NCBI RefSeq assembly: GCF_004342725.1
Contig: NZ_SMCP01000010.1
Location: 1 to 64,000, forward strand
Length of the DNA stretch: 64,000 nt
Source of the DNA: Testudinibacter aquarius
GTDB lineage: Bacteria > Pseudomonadota > Gammaproteobacteria > Enterobacterales > Pasteurellaceae
Direction of reading: 5' to 3'
Each line of letters begins with the position of its first letter. Position 1 is the first letter of the stretch. The notes below the pieces were generated by a model. That model worked only from the letters and a program-made list of their open reading frames with translations, did no database searches and was not told the DNA's origin. Made by a program: the position numbers and the translations under genes. Shown one piece after another: positions 1 to 9,873 of the stretch.

Positions 1-1
1 C

Positions 2-124
2 AAAGCGAAAAAAATTGCATTAACGGCATGTATGCGGAAACTGTTAACCATTATCAATGCGTTAGTAAAACGTAATGAGAAATGGGACGCTACACACCAT
101 TTATCCACAGTATCTGTGGGTTAA
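2..124 (+). CDS. IS110-family transposase, C-terminal fragment (cut by window edge)
   Basis: The open frame from base 2 ends at a TAA at 122-124 and encodes 40 residues. They include the run KKIALTACMRKLLTIINALV followed by a basic tail ending in KWD. Conserved wording of the type ALTACMRKLL..INALV is characteristic of the extreme C-terminus of IS110/IS116/IS902 transposases (DEDD recombinases with a C-terminal transposase_20 domain). The start lies outside the window, so I cannot tell whether the copy is intact. The downstream hairpin (129-153) could be the element end. Family call is from motif recognition only. Confidence 0.7.
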   Translation, partial: KAKKIALTACMRKLLTIINALVKRNEKWDATHHLSTVSVG

Positions 125-128
125 AAAT

Positions 129-153
129 GTGTTTCCAAAAAAATAGGAAACAC
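129..153 (+). repeat. Inverted repeat just downstream of the transposase
   Basis: GTGTTTCC (129-136) and GGAAACAC (146-153) form an 8-bp perfect stem with a 9-base A-rich loop, five bases after the transposase stop codon. No T-tract follows, so a terminator is unlikely. It may belong to the right end of the insertion sequence. Confidence 0.4.
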
Positions 154-209
154 AATTGCTACTTTTACAATATTTATCGTGTATTTTAACCTTTGTCAGC
201 AGTCTAAAC

Positions 210-234
210 CGGGGCGCTATCGCCCCGTTTTGTT
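210..234. terminator. GC-rich hairpin between the transposase and folA
   Basis: CGGGGCG (210-216), loop CTAT, CGCCCCG (221-227), then TTTTGTTTG on the plus strand. The T-rich side favours termination of plus-strand transcription from the insertion sequence. The same stem also encodes the last residues and stop codon of folA on the minus strand, so convergent use is possible. Confidence 0.6.
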
Positions 235-714
235 TGTTCGCTCTAAGATCAAAAATCGACAAGCATAAGCATTTTTATCATCGGCAGTTGCTAGTTCGTC
301 TTCCACAATATTCCAGTCATTTAAATCAAGCGTCGGAAAAAAAGTATCGCCGTCAAGTGCGGTTTGGATTTCAGTTAAATACAATTTGTCTGCCAACGGC
401 AGGCTCTGTTTAAACAGTTCGCCGCCGCCAATAATCATCACCTCGTCAGCCGTTTCACACAAGCCAAGTGCGGTTTGTAGGCTGTTTGCCCATTGCACGC
501 CGTCATACACAAACGGCTGGCGTGACAACACAATGTTAGTGCGGTTCGGCAACGGGCGACCAATCGATTCAAAGGTTTTGCGCCCCATTATCACCGGCTT
601 GTTCAGGGTATTGCGTTTAAACCACGCTAAATCACGCGGTAAATGCCATGGCATTTGATTATCTCTGCCGATTACCCGATTTTGGGTGAAAGCGACGATC
701 AGACTGATTTGCAT
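217..714 (-). CDS. folA: Dihydrofolate reductase
   Basis: A 165-residue cytoplasmic enzyme that reduces dihydrofolate to tetrahydrofolate with NADPH, the target of trimethoprim. It begins MQISLIVAFTQNRVIGRDNQ and shows the substrate-site block MPWHLPRDLAWFK (acidic residue near 28), then GRKTFESIGRPLPNR (44-58) and the NADPH-binding VMIIGGGELF. The ATG at 714 has AGGA about nine bases upstream. An in-frame extension upstream overlaps yjjB and lacks DHFR similarity, so I rejected it. It lies 16 bp after yjjB and probably shares its transcript. The C-terminus runs into a hairpin. Confidence 0.95.
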   Translation of the reverse strand: MQISLIVAFTQNRVIGRDNQMPWHLPRDLAWFKRNTLNKPVIMGRKTFESIGRPLPNRTNIVLSRQPFVYDGVQWANSLQTALGLCETADEVMIIGGGELFKQSLPLADKLYLTEIQTALDGDTFFPTLDLNDWNIVEDELATADDKNAYACRFLILERTNKTGR

Positions 715-730
715 AATTCGGATCCTATCA

Positions 731-1198
731 CTAAATAACAGGGCGCTGGCGGTAGAACAGCAAGCCAGGCAACGCCAAGCCGAAAGCCAATGCGCCAAGA
801 ATAAAACCGGATTTGACAAAATTATCAACGGCTTGTTGGAACAGGGCTTCAGAATAGCCGATATGGTGAATTTGCACAACGGCGATCATCGCTTTGTAGG
901 CAAATACGCCGGGAATCATCGGAATAATCGCTGCCACGGTGAACACTTTTGGGTGTGCCAAATAGCGCTGTGACAGATAAACGCCGATAAAACCGATCAG
1001 TGCTGCTGCAAAGAATGTGGCAAACACCAACGGCATATCAATGGTGAGTAACAACAATTTACGAAAACCATGCCCTAGTGCCCCGAGCAGTGCACAGTAT
1101 TTCAGCGCATTTTGTGGCACATTAAACAACAGTGCGAAACCGATCGCCGGAATGGCGGAAAAAAACATATCGTCCAGCAAAATGAGCAGCAGATCCAT
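731..1198 (-). CDS. yjjB: Threonine/serine exporter-family protein, small subunit (YjjB-like)
   Basis: A 155-residue membrane protein with about four to five hydrophobic segments and the block FTVAAIIPMIPGVFAYKAM, typical of the ThrE_2 (DUF3815) domain. In enterobacteria the YjjP/YjjB pair forms a split ThrE-type transporter linked to organic-acid (succinate) export. Here yjjB starts one base after the yjjP stop, so translational coupling is likely, and it precedes folA. The substrate in this organism cannot be read from the sequence. Confidence 0.8.
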   Translation of the reverse strand: MDLLLILLDDMFFSAIPAIGFALLFNVPQNALKYCALLGALGHGFRKLLLLTIDMPLVFATFFAAALIGFIGVYLSQRYLAHPKVFTVAAIIPMIPGVFAYKAMIAVVQIHHIGYSEALFQQAVDNFVKSGFILGALAFGLALPGLLFYRQRPVI

Positions 1199-1199
1199 C

Positions 1200-1991
1200 T
1201 CAGCCTCCCCATTGTTGAATATTCAGTAGGCTCAAGGCAAACACAATGCCAATACAAGCACCAAAGGTCAACACGGTGGCTAGTGCCCAACGTCCAATCC
1301 CCATATTGGTGTAGCCTTTCAGAATATCCGACAGTGCATTGATAAACGGGAAGCCCGGCACCAGCAGCAATACGCTCGATGCAATCGCAACTTGCGGATC
1401 GTTGCCTAAACCGAAACGTAACGATAAGCCGGAAATGCAAGTTGCCACAAATGCGGTACAGGCAAACACAATGATCGGATTGTAGTGACGCATTGCCAGT
1501 TCCTGCCGTACCAACATCGCTGCACAGGCTGCCAAAAAAGTGATCAGGCAGATTAGCGCATCGCCGCCGGCAAGATGGGCAAACGAGGCACAGGACAGCC
1601 CAACCATCAGTAACACATAATAACGGTTATATTTTAGCGGTTTAATTGCTTGTAGTTTTCTGCGCACGGTATAACTGTCGTAGATTTTATGTTCGGCGGC
1701 AATCACAATATGCTGTACTTCAGTGACCACATGCATATTGATACCGCGATCTTGATTGCGACGAGCTGTAGTAATGCAATGCCCTTGGTGCAAGGTGGTC
1801 AGTACTATAGCATTGGCGGTGAGTGCCACCTCTACGCTTTCCACCCCTAGCGCCTTGCCCAGACGCGCAGCGATTTGACCGACCAGAGTGCTTTCGGCAC
1901 CGTGTTGCAGCAGTAAAAGTGCGGTATGCACACAAAGGCGGGTGATCTCCTGCTGTTCACTATGGTCAGATGTGGTAACGTTTATCGACAT
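1200..1991 (-). CDS. yjjP: Threonine/serine exporter-family protein, large subunit (YjjP-like)
   Basis: A 263-residue protein with the ThrE_1/DUF1212 layout. The soluble N-terminal half contains TRLCVHTALLLLQHGAEST and VALTANAIVLTT. A membrane half of about five helices begins near residue 120 and contains LLLVPGFPFINALSDI. I chose the ATG at 1991, which has GGAG correctly spaced upstream. A start nine codons earlier lacks this site. First gene of a yjjP-yjjB-folA run. It and YjjB together equal one full-length ThrE protein, hence two halves of one transporter. Confidence 0.8.
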   Translation of the reverse strand: MSINVTTSDHSEQQEITRLCVHTALLLLQHGAESTLVGQIAARLGKALGVESVEVALTANAIVLTTLHQGHCITTARRNQDRGINMHVVTEVQHIVIAAEHKIYDSYTVRRKLQAIKPLKYNRYYVLLMVGLSCASFAHLAGGDALICLITFLAACAAMLVRQELAMRHYNPIIVFACTAFVATCISGLSLRFGLGNDPQVAIASSVLLLVPGFPFINALSDILKGYTNMGIGRWALATVLTFGACIGIVFALSLLNIQQWGG

Positions 1992-2098
1992 GATTTCTCC
2001 GAGTAAAACGACAAACAAAAGACATTTTATTAAATGATTTTTCGTCGGATTAATGGTAACGTAATCATCATTTTTTTATTTATTGTAGATCAATAATC

Positions 2099-3250
2099 AT
2101 GCAAAAACATTCGCATTCTGACAAGCTGGAGCAAAAAGCTAAGCGAGAGCAAAAAACCATTGTGCTGAAATTCGGTACCAGCGTTTTAACCCAAGGTTCG
2201 CCCAAGCTCAATCGACCACACTTACTCAATATCGTGCGCCAGTGCGCACAATTGCAGCAGCTAGGACATCGGGTAGTGATTGTCACCTCTGGTGCCATGG
2301 CAGCGGGACGGCACTATTTGAACCATCCGCAATTGCCGCCGACCATTGCCTCGAAACAGCTGCTGGCGGCAGTGGGACAAAGTCAGTTGATTCAAGCGTG
2401 GGAGCAACTGTTTGAAATTTACGATATTTATATCGGACAAATGCTGTTGACCCGTGCTGATTTGGAAGATCGCGAACGTTTTCTGAATGCGCGTGACACC
2501 CTGAATGCGTTGCTGGATAACCAAATTATTCCGATTATTAATGAAAATGATGCCGTGGCAACAGCGGAAATCAAAGTCGGTGATAACGATAATCTATCGG
2601 CATTAGTGGCGATTTTGGCGAATGCGGATCAGCTCTATTTATTAACTGACCAACAAGGCTTATTCGACAGTGATCCGCGCGCTAATCCGGCGGCAAAACT
2701 GATTGTGCAAGTAGATAAAATCACCGATCATATCCGTTCAATTGCCGGCGGCAGTGTGTCTGGTTTGGGTACTGGCGGCATGAGCACCAAAATCACCGCT
2801 GCGGATATTGCCACCCGCTCCGGCATCGAAACGATTATCGCACCGGGCAGTCAAGACAATGTGATCCTCGATTTAGTGCAAGACAAAGCGATCGGCACCA
2901 AATTCAAAGCGCTGCTTTCGCCATTGCAAAGTCGTAAACAGTGGTTGTTTGCCGCCCCGTCAGCCGGCACACTGGTGATTGATCAAGGGGCTGAAAGTGC
3001 GGTTTTGGAGAAATATCGTTCTTTGCTGCCTGCCGGCATCGTACAAATCGAAGGACGTTTCTCGCGCGGCGAAGTCGTGCGGATTCGTACGCAGCAAGGT
3101 AAAGATATTGCGATCGGGGTGGCTTGTTATAACAGTGACGCACTGGAGCTGATCAAAGGCAAAAAATCGGCAGATATCGCAGTAACGCTCGGATATGAAT
3201 ATGGGGCGGTGGCTATTCACCGTGACGATATGGTGATTCTCTCGGTCTAA
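2099..3250 (+). CDS. proB: Glutamate 5-kinase
   Basis: First enzyme of proline synthesis: phosphorylates glutamate to gamma-glutamyl phosphate, and is feedback-inhibited by proline in characterised homologues. The amino-acid kinase domain begins [13 protein letters not shown] (about residue 21), followed by [44 protein letters not shown] and [11 protein letters not shown]-terminal PUA domain (about residues 290-375) includes [11 protein letters not shown]. At 383 residues it is slightly longer than E. coli ProB because of a charged N-terminal extension of about 15 residues. No strong ribosome site precedes the ATG. It is followed by proA after 53 bp. Confidence 0.95.
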   Translation: MQKHSHSDKLEQKAKREQKTIVLKFGTSVLTQGSPKLNRPHLLNIVRQCAQLQQLGHRVVIVTSGAMAAGRHYLNHPQLPPTIASKQLLAAVGQSQLIQAWEQLFEIYDIYIGQMLLTRADLEDRERFLNARDTLNALLDNQIIPIINENDAVATAEIKVGDNDNLSALVAILANADQLYLLTDQQGLFDSDPRANPAAKLIVQVDKITDHIRSIAGGSVSGLGTGGMSTKITAADIATRSGIETIIAPGSQDNVILDLVQDKAIGTKFKALLSPLQSRKQWLFAAPSAGTLVIDQGAESAVLEKYRSLLPAGIVQIEGRFSRGEVVRIRTQQGKDIAIGVACYNSDALELIKGKKSADIAVTLGYEYGAVAIHRDDMVILSV

Positions 3251-3303
3251 AAAACGGTATAGTGGAGTTGGAAAAGAGAGTAGAAGTAGAAAAGGATATA
3301 AAA

Positions 3304-4566
3304 ATGACAATCAATTTAGTGGATATGGGGAAAAAAGCCAAGCAGGCGGCGTTTGCATTGGCGCAGTTATCTAGTGCGGAAAAAAACCAAGCGCTGCGGG
3401 TGATTGCCGAGCAGTTAGAAACCCGAGAAGCCGAGATTCTGGCGGCGAATGCGATTGATATTGCCAATGCCGAAGCGCAGGGAATCAGTGCCGCAATTAT
3501 TGACCGATTATTGCTGACGCCAGCCCGTTTAAAAGGTATTGCCGATGATGTGCGTCATGTGATCACGCTTGCCGATCCGGTTGGCAAGGTGATCGACGGC
3601 GGTACCTTGGACAGCGGACTCTCGATTCAGAGAGTACGCGTGCCATTGGGGGTGGTGGCAACCATTTATGAAGCCCGCCCGAATGTCACCATTGATGTCG
3701 CCTCGCTGTGTTTGAAAACCGGTAATGCCGTGATTTTGCGTGGTGGCAAGGAGACCCGTCATACCAACCAAGTATTGCTGCAAGTGGTGCAACAGGCATT
3801 GCAACAAGTCGGTTTGCCGGGCGAAGCCGTGCAGGCGATTATCGATCCTGACCGCACTTTGGTGATGCAGCTGCTGAAAATGGATCGCTATGTGGACATG
3901 ATTATCCCTCGTGGCGGCGCAGGCTTGCACCAACTGTGCAAAGAGAATTCAACCATTCCGGTGATTGTCGGCGGCATCGGCATTTGCCATCTGTTTGTCG
4001 AGCAAAGTGCGGATCGCAACCGCGCCTTAGCGTTGATTGATAATGCGAAAACCCAACGTCCAAGTGCCTGTAATTCATTGGAAACCCTGTTGCTGCAACG
4101 CAATATCGCCGCCGAATTTATACCGCACTTGGTGCAACAACTTGCCGACAAAAACGTCCACTATTTTGCCGATGAGCAAGCGTTGCCGTTATTACAGCAA
4201 AACGGCGCAGAAGTCAGTGCGGTCAGCGACGACAGCTTGCGTAACGAAGCGTTGTGTAACAATATGAATGTGATGATTGTCGAGGATATTCAACAGGCGA
4301 TTGCCCATATTCAAGAATACGGCAGCCACCATTCCGACGGCATTCTCACCGAATCGCAAGCCTTAGCACGCCAGTTTGTTAATCAAGTGGATTCGGCAAC
4401 TGTGTATGTCAACGCCAGCACCCGTTTCACCGACGGCGCGCAATTCGGCTTAGGCGCCGAAGTGGCAGTCAGCACCCAAAAACTGCACGCCCGCGGCCCA
4501 ATGGGCTTGGAAGCCCTAACCACTTATAAGTGGGTGTGTTATGGGGATTATTTGAGCCGGAGCTAG
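3304..4566 (+). CDS. proA: Gamma-glutamyl phosphate reductase
   Basis: Second enzyme of proline synthesis: NADPH-dependent reduction of glutamyl-5-phosphate to glutamate-5-semialdehyde. It has the aldehyde-dehydrogenase fold. The catalytic cysteine is in [12 protein letters not shown] (Cys about 256), and [17 protein letters not shown] lies upstream. [23 protein letters not shown] is the C-terminal family signature. I chose the ATG at 3304, preceded by AAAGGA. A longer frame from 3262 adds a charged leader that does not resemble ProA. Forms the proBA operon and is closed by a hairpin terminator. Confidence 0.95.
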   Translation: MTINLVDMGKKAKQAAFALAQLSSAEKNQALRVIAEQLETREAEILAANAIDIANAEAQGISAAIIDRLLLTPARLKGIADDVRHVITLADPVGKVIDGGTLDSGLSIQRVRVPLGVVATIYEARPNVTIDVASLCLKTGNAVILRGGKETRHTNQVLLQVVQQALQQVGLPGEAVQAIIDPDRTLVMQLLKMDRYVDMIIPRGGAGLHQLCKENSTIPVIVGGIGICHLFVEQSADRNRALALIDNAKTQRPSACNSLETLLLQRNIAAEFIPHLVQQLADKNVHYFADEQALPLLQQNGAEVSAVSDDSLRNEALCNNMNVMIVEDIQQAIAHIQEYGSHHSDGILTESQALARQFVNQVDSATVYVNASTRFTDGAQFGLGAEVAVSTQKLHARGPMGLEALTTYKWVCYGDYLSRS

Positions 4567-4576
4567 TAAAAGATAA

Positions 4577-4612
4577 TAAACCACTTCTTAACTTGAAGTG
4601 GTTTATTTTATA
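4577..4612. terminator. Bidirectional terminator between proA and rhaM
   Basis: AAACCACTTC (4578-4587) and GAAGTGGTTT (4595-4604) form a perfect 10-bp stem with a 7-base loop. ATTTTAT follows on the plus side. The two genes converge here, so it probably serves both. Confidence 0.8.
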
Positions 4613-4626
4613 TAGTGCTTGTTATC

Positions 4627-4941
4627 TTACTCCAGATAAAATACTTGCTCTAGTTCTTGAGTTATAGGGCTATTGTCCGGATTAGATGGCATGATGTCTT
4701 TCATAAAGCCCCACCACTTTTGACAAGCCGTTGTTTGTGCTACTTGCTCCCAACGTTCTTCTGACTCAATTTCGACATAACCGAACAATAAATTACGCTT
4801 TTTGTCTAAGAATATTGAATAATGGTGTGCGCCGTGTTCCTTAAGCTCTTTGATTAACTCAGGGAAAATTTCATCATGACGTTTTTTATATTCTGCATGG
4901 CAATCGGGATTGACATGCATTAAGATACCTTTTCTTATCAT
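4627..4941 (-). CDS. rhaM: L-rhamnose mutarotase
   Basis: A 104-residue cytoplasmic protein that interconverts the alpha and beta anomers of L-rhamnose. It has the dimeric alpha/beta-barrel (DUF718) fold. Recognisable blocks are [22 protein letters not shown] at the N-terminus, [17 protein letters not shown] and a C-terminal WWGFMKDIM. Last gene of the rhaBADTM run, 18 bp after rhaT. Confidence 0.93.
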   Translation of the reverse strand: MIRKGILMHVNPDCHAEYKKRHDEIFPELIKELKEHGAHHYSIFLDKKRNLLFGYVEIESEERWEQVAQTTACQKWWGFMKDIMPSNPDNSPITQELEQVFYLE

Positions 4942-4959
4942 TGTGTAATCCTTATGAAC

Positions 4960-5994
4960 TTAGTTTGCCATACCTAAACCAACAATATTGGCGGCTAATA
5001 CGATGATTAAACAGCCGATACAAAGTACACGCACTGGTTTAGTGCCTGTGTTCTTCCACTCTTTGAGGATTAACCCAACGATACCGCCGCATAGGACATA
5101 AAAACTCATATGTAACATCCAGCTCATAAAGCCGTAATCAGCAGGAATATTTGCATGTCCCCAAGCGTAAAAGAAAAATTGGAAGTACCACATAATTCCG
5201 CCAAGAGCAGCAAATAATGCATTACTGATTAATAGGTTTTTAGTTACGCTCATATCTTTGCGGAAAGACAGTTCTGGTTTAATGATTAAACGAATAATAC
5301 AATAACCAAGATTGATAATTGCGCCTCCTCCCATAATCACAACATAGCTTGGTAAAGCAACATAAAGTGGGTCAACCCCCAGTTGAGCAGCAGATTCATG
5401 CATTGGTACTGCAGCTGCCATAGCAAATGACATACCTGCGGAGAAAATACCGCACATAATTGCTAAAATTAACCCATTTTTTAAATTGAATTCTTCGGCT
5501 GCAATACCACTAACGCGCTCTTTCAGCAATCCAGCATAGGAAACAACAGCAACGCCAACCAAAGCAACCAAAACGCCGATTAATGTCATTTTTCCACCGG
5601 TAGAAGCCAATAACTCTCCAAATCGTCCTTGTAAAATTGGAGTCATTAAGGTACCGAAAATTAGGGTGATACCGATAGCAATACCAATTCCCATCGACAT
5701 GCCAAGATAACGCATCGTTAATCCGTAGCCGATATTGCCAATACCCCACATGGCACCGAATAGGAATACCGGGATTAATATATTGCTGCTAAATGAAGCA
5801 TAGTAGGCGGAGAAATCAGGTAATAGCCAATAACTGATTCCCCAAGGCAGCAGTATCCAAGAGAATAGACCGGCGACTGCCCACATTGTTTCCCAAGACC
5901 AGTTTGTTACTTTTTTTAACGGTGCATAGAAGCAGGCTGCAGAGGTTGCACCAATAAAATGCCAAAATATACCTAAAAAAATTGAACTACCCAT
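4960..5994 (-). CDS. rhaT: L-rhamnose/proton symporter
   Basis: A 344-residue inner-membrane protein with ten hydrophobic segments of the drug/metabolite transporter superfamily. The start [20 protein letters not shown] and the block [14 protein letters not shown] are RhaT-specific. It imports L-rhamnose. A 90-bp gap separates it from rhaD and contains an inverted pair of uptake signals (6027-6064). In E. coli rhaT is a separate transcription unit, whereas here it is embedded in the catabolic cluster. Confidence 0.93.
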   Translation of the reverse strand: MGSSIFLGIFWHFIGATSAACFYAPLKKVTNWSWETMWAVAGLFSWILLPWGISYWLLPDFSAYYASFSSNILIPVFLFGAMWGIGNIGYGLTMRYLGMSMGIGIAIGITLIFGTLMTPILQGRFGELLASTGGKMTLIGVLVALVGVAVVSYAGLLKERVSGIAAEEFNLKNGLILAIMCGIFSAGMSFAMAAAVPMHESAAQLGVDPLYVALPSYVVIMGGGAIINLGYCIIRLIIKPELSFRKDMSVTKNLLISNALFAALGGIMWYFQFFFYAWGHANIPADYGFMSWMLHMSFYVLCGGIVGLILKEWKNTGTKPVRVLCIGCLIIVLAANIVGLGMAN

Positions 5995-6026
5995 GTGGCT
6001 TCTCCTTTAAAAGATGAGATTTTTGC

Positions 6027-6064
6027 ACCGCACTTTTATGTGATAATGAATTAAAAAGTGCGGT
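6027..6064. repeat. Inverted pair of DNA uptake signals inside the rha operon
   Basis: ACCGCACTTTT (6027-6037) and AAAAGTGCGGT (6054-6064) form an 11-bp stem in the rhaD-rhaT gap. The T-tract (GATTTTTTG) lies on the plus-strand side, so it would not be a standard terminator for the minus-strand operon, but the hairpin could attenuate or stabilise the transcript. Confidence 0.6.
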
Positions 6065-6084
6065 TGATTTTTTGAAAGATAGAA

Positions 6085-6903
6085 CTACAAGACTCCGTCC
6101 ATTGGTATTACGTCGAAACGTTCTGCCAATAGTTTGAACTCATCATTGGTAATACCTTGTTTGCGTCCGCCCATAGCCATTACTTTGACTAAAATTTCTG
6201 CTGACTTTTCAGCCGTATCAATTAAGCCGAATGCTTCATCTAAAGTTGCACCAGCGCCAAATACACCGTGGAATGCCCAGAGGACAAGTGAGTGAGATTT
6301 CATTTTTTCAGCAGTGGCATAACCGATTTCATCTTTCCCCGGTACAAGCCAAGGCAATATGCCTATTCCCTCGGGAAATACCACTAAACATTCAGTGCTC
6401 ATTTGCCATAGTTCGTGAGTAAAGACTTTGCTATCTAATGGCAAAACATAAGTCAGTGCGATCAAATTTGTGGCATGGCAGTGCATAACAACGCGATCTT
6501 TACCGTCTGTTTTTTGCACTCTTACGATATGGGATTGTAAATGGGCGGCTAATTCGGAGGTTGCGACGCCTCCGTTGATTAATCCCCATTGAATGTAATA
6601 ACCTTTACCCTGTTCATCTACCTGAACAACGGCAAGGTTATCGGCTGGATCTAAAATGATATTGCGGAAAAATTTACCCGAGCCGGTTACGATAAAATAC
6701 TGTCCAGCCAATGCGGAGACATCTTGTGTTAATGCAATATGATGAGGTTTAGTATTAAATTCAGACAGGTAAGGTTCTACATCACTATCGAGTAAGCGTA
6801 AACTGACGTTACCACCGTTACGCTCATCCCAACCTTTTAGCCACATATCGTGAGTTGCCTTGATCATGCCTTGTACAAACCATGATGAAATAATATTTTG
6901 CAT
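6085..6903 (-). CDS. rhaD: Rhamnulose-1-phosphate aldolase
   Basis: Cleaves L-rhamnulose 1-phosphate to dihydroxyacetone phosphate and L-lactaldehyde. A zinc class II aldolase of 272 residues. Supporting blocks are [26 protein letters not shown], the zinc-ligand motif [13 protein letters not shown], and [23 protein letters not shown]. Lies 15 bp after rhaA. No lactaldehyde reductase is encoded nearby, so that product must be handled elsewhere. Confidence 0.95.
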   Translation of the reverse strand: MQNIISSWFVQGMIKATHDMWLKGWDERNGGNVSLRLLDSDVEPYLSEFNTKPHHIALTQDVSALAGQYFIVTGSGKFFRNIILDPADNLAVVQVDEQGKGYYIQWGLINGGVATSELAAHLQSHIVRVQKTDGKDRVVMHCHATNLIALTYVLPLDSKVFTHELWQMSTECLVVFPEGIGILPWLVPGKDEIGYATAEKMKSHSLVLWAFHGVFGAGATLDEAFGLIDTAEKSAEILVKVMAMGGRKQGITNDEFKLLAERFDVIPMDGVL

Positions 6904-6918
6904 AGTTTTTTTCCTTTA

Positions 6919-8166
6919 TTAACGTTGGTTCAATACGTTATTTTCATAGTGACGAATATCCGCCAGCCAACGGCTACCGACCGGTACGTTATGGCGTTCA
7001 CAGTAAATATTCCAAACTGCCTGCCAAGGAAGTGACTTTTCTTCTTCCAGTAGTGCTAAACGAGTGGTGAAATCACGTTTTTCTTCAGCTTGACGAAGTG
7101 CGGTAATCGGCTCTAATAATGCTTTTAATAACGCTTTTTTCATATTTCTAGTACCGATAACCCAAGCGGCAATCCGATTAATCGAAGCATCAAAGAAGTC
7201 CAATCCGATGTGAACACGATTAAATAGTTTGTTGCGAATAATTTCATTGGCGATAGCTTGAGTTTCATCATCGAGTAGTACAACATGATCGCTATCCCAA
7301 CGGACAGGGCGGCTAACATGCAGTAATAGGTGTTCTACAAACGGCATAACGGCAGAAATTTTATCGGAAATGGTTTCCGTCGGATGATAATGTCCCGCAT
7401 CTAAGCAAAGTGCGGTTTTACGGGAAGTTGCATAAGCGACATAAAATTCATTCGAACCGACGGTGTAGGACTCTAACCCAATACCAAACAGCTTGCTTTC
7501 AACGGCATCTAAATGATACTTAGGATCAATTTTTTCCTTGATAATTTCATCTAAAGATTCGACTAAACGCTGACGTGGCGCGGCTTTATCAATGACAAGA
7601 TCCTTGCTGCCATCAGGGATCCAAATATTCATTACGGAAGCCGTACCTAATTCTTTTCCAAAATATTCGGATATTTTTCGACTTGCTTTGCCATGTTCAA
7701 TCCAAAAATTACGAATATCTTTATTTGGGTGAGATAGTGTTGCTTCAGCACTTAACGGGTGTGAGAAATAAGTTGGATTGAAATCTAATCCCATTTGGTT
7801 TTGTTTTGCCCATTCCACCCAGTTTTTAAAATGTTCAGGCTTGACTTCATTCCGTTCAATTTTAGATTCGGCTTCCAAATAAGAAGCATGTAAATTTAAA
7901 CGTTTTGCTCCCGGGATTAAGCTGATAGCTAAATCAAGATCGGCTCTTAGCTCACTCGGTGTTTTTGCTTTGCCCGGATAATTACCCGTCGCTTGAATCC
8001 CACCGGTTAAATCCCCGCCGAGCTGTTCAAAACCGCCAACATCGTCCCCTTGCCAGCAATGAATGGAAACCGGAAGTTGATCTAATAATGTCATTGCCGC
8101 TTCGGTATCAATGTCAAAGTCAGCAAATTGTTGTTTTGCAAGTTCATAGGCTTGTTGAATACTCAT
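6919..8166 (-). CDS. rhaA: L-rhamnose isomerase
   Basis: A 415-residue cytoplasmic isomerase converting L-rhamnose to L-rhamnulose with a divalent metal. Family blocks are [13 protein letters not shown] near residue 35, [35 protein letters not shown] (metal ligands) and [13 protein letters not shown]. Length matches E. coli RhaA (419). Sits between rhaB (18-bp gap) and rhaD (15-bp gap), giving the order B-A-D. Confidence 0.95.
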   Translation of the reverse strand: MSIQQAYELAKQQFADFDIDTEAAMTLLDQLPVSIHCWQGDDVGGFEQLGGDLTGGIQATGNYPGKAKTPSELRADLDLAISLIPGAKRLNLHASYLEAESKIERNEVKPEHFKNWVEWAKQNQMGLDFNPTYFSHPLSAEATLSHPNKDIRNFWIEHGKASRKISEYFGKELGTASVMNIWIPDGSKDLVIDKAAPRQRLVESLDEIIKEKIDPKYHLDAVESKLFGIGLESYTVGSNEFYVAYATSRKTALCLDAGHYHPTETISDKISAVMPFVEHLLLHVSRPVRWDSDHVVLLDDETQAIANEIIRNKLFNRVHIGLDFFDASINRIAAWVIGTRNMKKALLKALLEPITALRQAEEKRDFTTRLALLEEEKSLPWQAVWNIYCERHNVPVGSRWLADIRHYENNVLNQR

Positions 8167-8184
8167 AATAACGTCCTCTTTTAA

Positions 8185-9642
8185 TTAATTTAGTTGGGAA
8201 AATTCTTGCCATTTGCGTTTTACGAAATCGGAATTCGCAAAGTGCGGTTGAAATTTAAAATGTTTTAATGGGAAGTTTTTGGTTACAATATTGCGGAATT
8301 CTTTTACGGTATGAATTTGATCCAATGCCATTAATTGGCAGCCAATATTGCCTAGCACAGAGGCTTCAATCGGGCCAGCAATAACATCTATACCGCAAAT
8401 ATCAGCACATAATTGGTTAAGAAATGTATTTTGACTTCCTCCGCCGACGATATGTAAATGCGATATAGGATGATGTTGCAACTTGGCAAGTTCTTCGGCT
8501 ACTTGGCGATATAGCATGGCTAAGCTGTCAAAAATACAGCGCGCTAATTGAGCTGTTGTGGTAGGGGTTGGTTGATTATGTAGTTGGCAATATTGTTGGA
8601 TGGCTTCAACCATTGAATTTGGGTTTAAGAAAACGGCATTATTTGGATTAATTAAACTGCGAAATGCTTGTTCCTGACTTGCTTGTTGCACTAATGCAGG
8701 AATATCGGTAATTTGGCGTTCCGTACATAAACGTTGGAACAACCATAATCCCATAATATTTTTTAAAATACGGTAGTGGCCATCGATTCCGCCTTCATTT
8801 GTAATATTTGCATGCATTGCATGGCTGTCATTACAAACTTGTTTACGATCAAGTCCCATTAATGACCAAGTGCCGGAACAAAGGTAGGCACTATATTCAT
8901 CAGATAATGGGCTGGCGATGACCGCACTTGCGGTATCATGGCTGGCAACGGACATAACTGATATGATTTGATCATTTTGCTGCCAATTACCAACTTTATG
9001 ACCGGGGTGGCGAATTTGCCCGAACCAACTTACCGGAATATTTAAATAATCTAAAAGTTCGGTGTCCCAATTATCGGTATTGACATTTACTAGTTGTGTT
9101 GTGGTGGCATTGGTGTATTCACGATTAAGCACGCCGGTTAAACGGTAGTTCAAATAATCAGGTACCATGATAAAATCAGTGACATCCTCTAACCAATTTG
9201 GTTTATCGTTCATCATGGCTTTGAGTTGATAAAGCGTATTGAAGGTAAGGAATTGAATGCCTGTTTTTTGATAAATCTTTTCTTTACTCAAATTTTGTTG
9301 CACTTGCGGCATAATGCCCTCGGTTCTAGCATCTCTATAGGCGTAGCTATCACCTAGAATTTCGCCATGTTTATTGAGTAATACGTAATCAACCCCCCAA
9401 GTGTCGATACCGATACTATGCAGTACAATATCTTTCCCAATAATTTTATTTAAACCAGTGATAATTTCATGTTCCAAATAAGATAAATCCCAACAATCAT
9501 GCCCATTCCGATGATTAAGTTGATTTTTGAAACGATGAATTTCTTGCAAGCTAATTTGTTGGTTTTCTACTTGATAAGTAGCCAGCATAACGCGTCCGCT
9601 AGAGGCGCCTAAATCAATGGCGGCAATATTTAAATTCACCAT
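8185..9642 (-). CDS. rhaB: Rhamnulokinase
   Basis: Phosphorylates L-rhamnulose with ATP. A 485-residue FGGY-family sugar kinase. The N-terminal phosphate-binding strand is AAIDLGASSGRVMLA, with HSIGIDTWGVDYVLL, YLCSGTWSLMGLD and the C-terminal ATP-site block HLHIVGGGSQNTFLNQLCADICG. First gene of the minus-strand cluster. The 231-bp region upstream carries CRP and candidate RhaS sites. Confidence 0.95.
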   Translation of the reverse strand: MVNLNIAAIDLGASSGRVMLATYQVENQQISLQEIHRFKNQLNHRNGHDCWDLSYLEHEIITGLNKIIGKDIVLHSIGIDTWGVDYVLLNKHGEILGDSYAYRDARTEGIMPQVQQNLSKEKIYQKTGIQFLTFNTLYQLKAMMNDKPNWLEDVTDFIMVPDYLNYRLTGVLNREYTNATTTQLVNVNTDNWDTELLDYLNIPVSWFGQIRHPGHKVGNWQQNDQIISVMSVASHDTASAVIASPLSDEYSAYLCSGTWSLMGLDRKQVCNDSHAMHANITNEGGIDGHYRILKNIMGLWLFQRLCTERQITDIPALVQQASQEQAFRSLINPNNAVFLNPNSMVEAIQQYCQLHNQPTPTTTAQLARCIFDSLAMLYRQVAEELAKLQHHPISHLHIVGGGSQNTFLNQLCADICGIDVIAGPIEASVLGNIGCQLMALDQIHTVKEFRNIVTKNFPLKHFKFQPHFANSDFVKRKWQEFSQLN

Positions 9643-9701
9643 ACATTACTCCTTTATTTAATTAAGTTTAGTCTAGCGAAAGATAGATGTATGAACATTA
9701 G

Positions 9702-9784
9702 CTTGGCTGCCGGTGTTAGAAAAACTTGGCAAAATATTCAAAGTGTATGTGCGAGAGATCACGAATTTGAAAAGTAGTCTTGGA
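9702..9784. promoter_or_regulatory. Candidate RhaS-type half-sites in the rha divergent intergenic region
   Basis: The hexamer CTTGGC occurs at 9702-9707 and 9725-9730, with CTTGGA at 9779-9784. The first sits in CTTGGCTGCC, close to the CCTGGTTGCC core I recall for E. coli RhaS half-sites. Position between rhaB and rhaS fits an activator site. This is pattern inference, not a tested site. Confidence 0.35.
9748..9763. promoter_or_regulatory. CRP-cAMP binding site
   Basis: TGTGC-GAGAGA-TCACG matches the CRP consensus TGTGA-N6-TCACA at eight of ten core positions. It lies about 105 bp before rhaB and 110 bp before rhaS, between the divergent genes, where E. coli also has CRP sites. Suggests catabolite control. 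Confidence 0.65.
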
Positions 9785-9873
9785 TAAGTTTGAAATCAGC
9801 TGGTGCATTGATTAGATATTGTCATAATTTATTGCAAGTGATTTTTTGAAATTTGAGTTTTTAAGGGGGAATA

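Noticed and set aside
156..413. 85-codon plus-strand frame opposite folA
   Set aside because: It is antisense to folA with no recognisable domain, and folA is clearly the coding frame.
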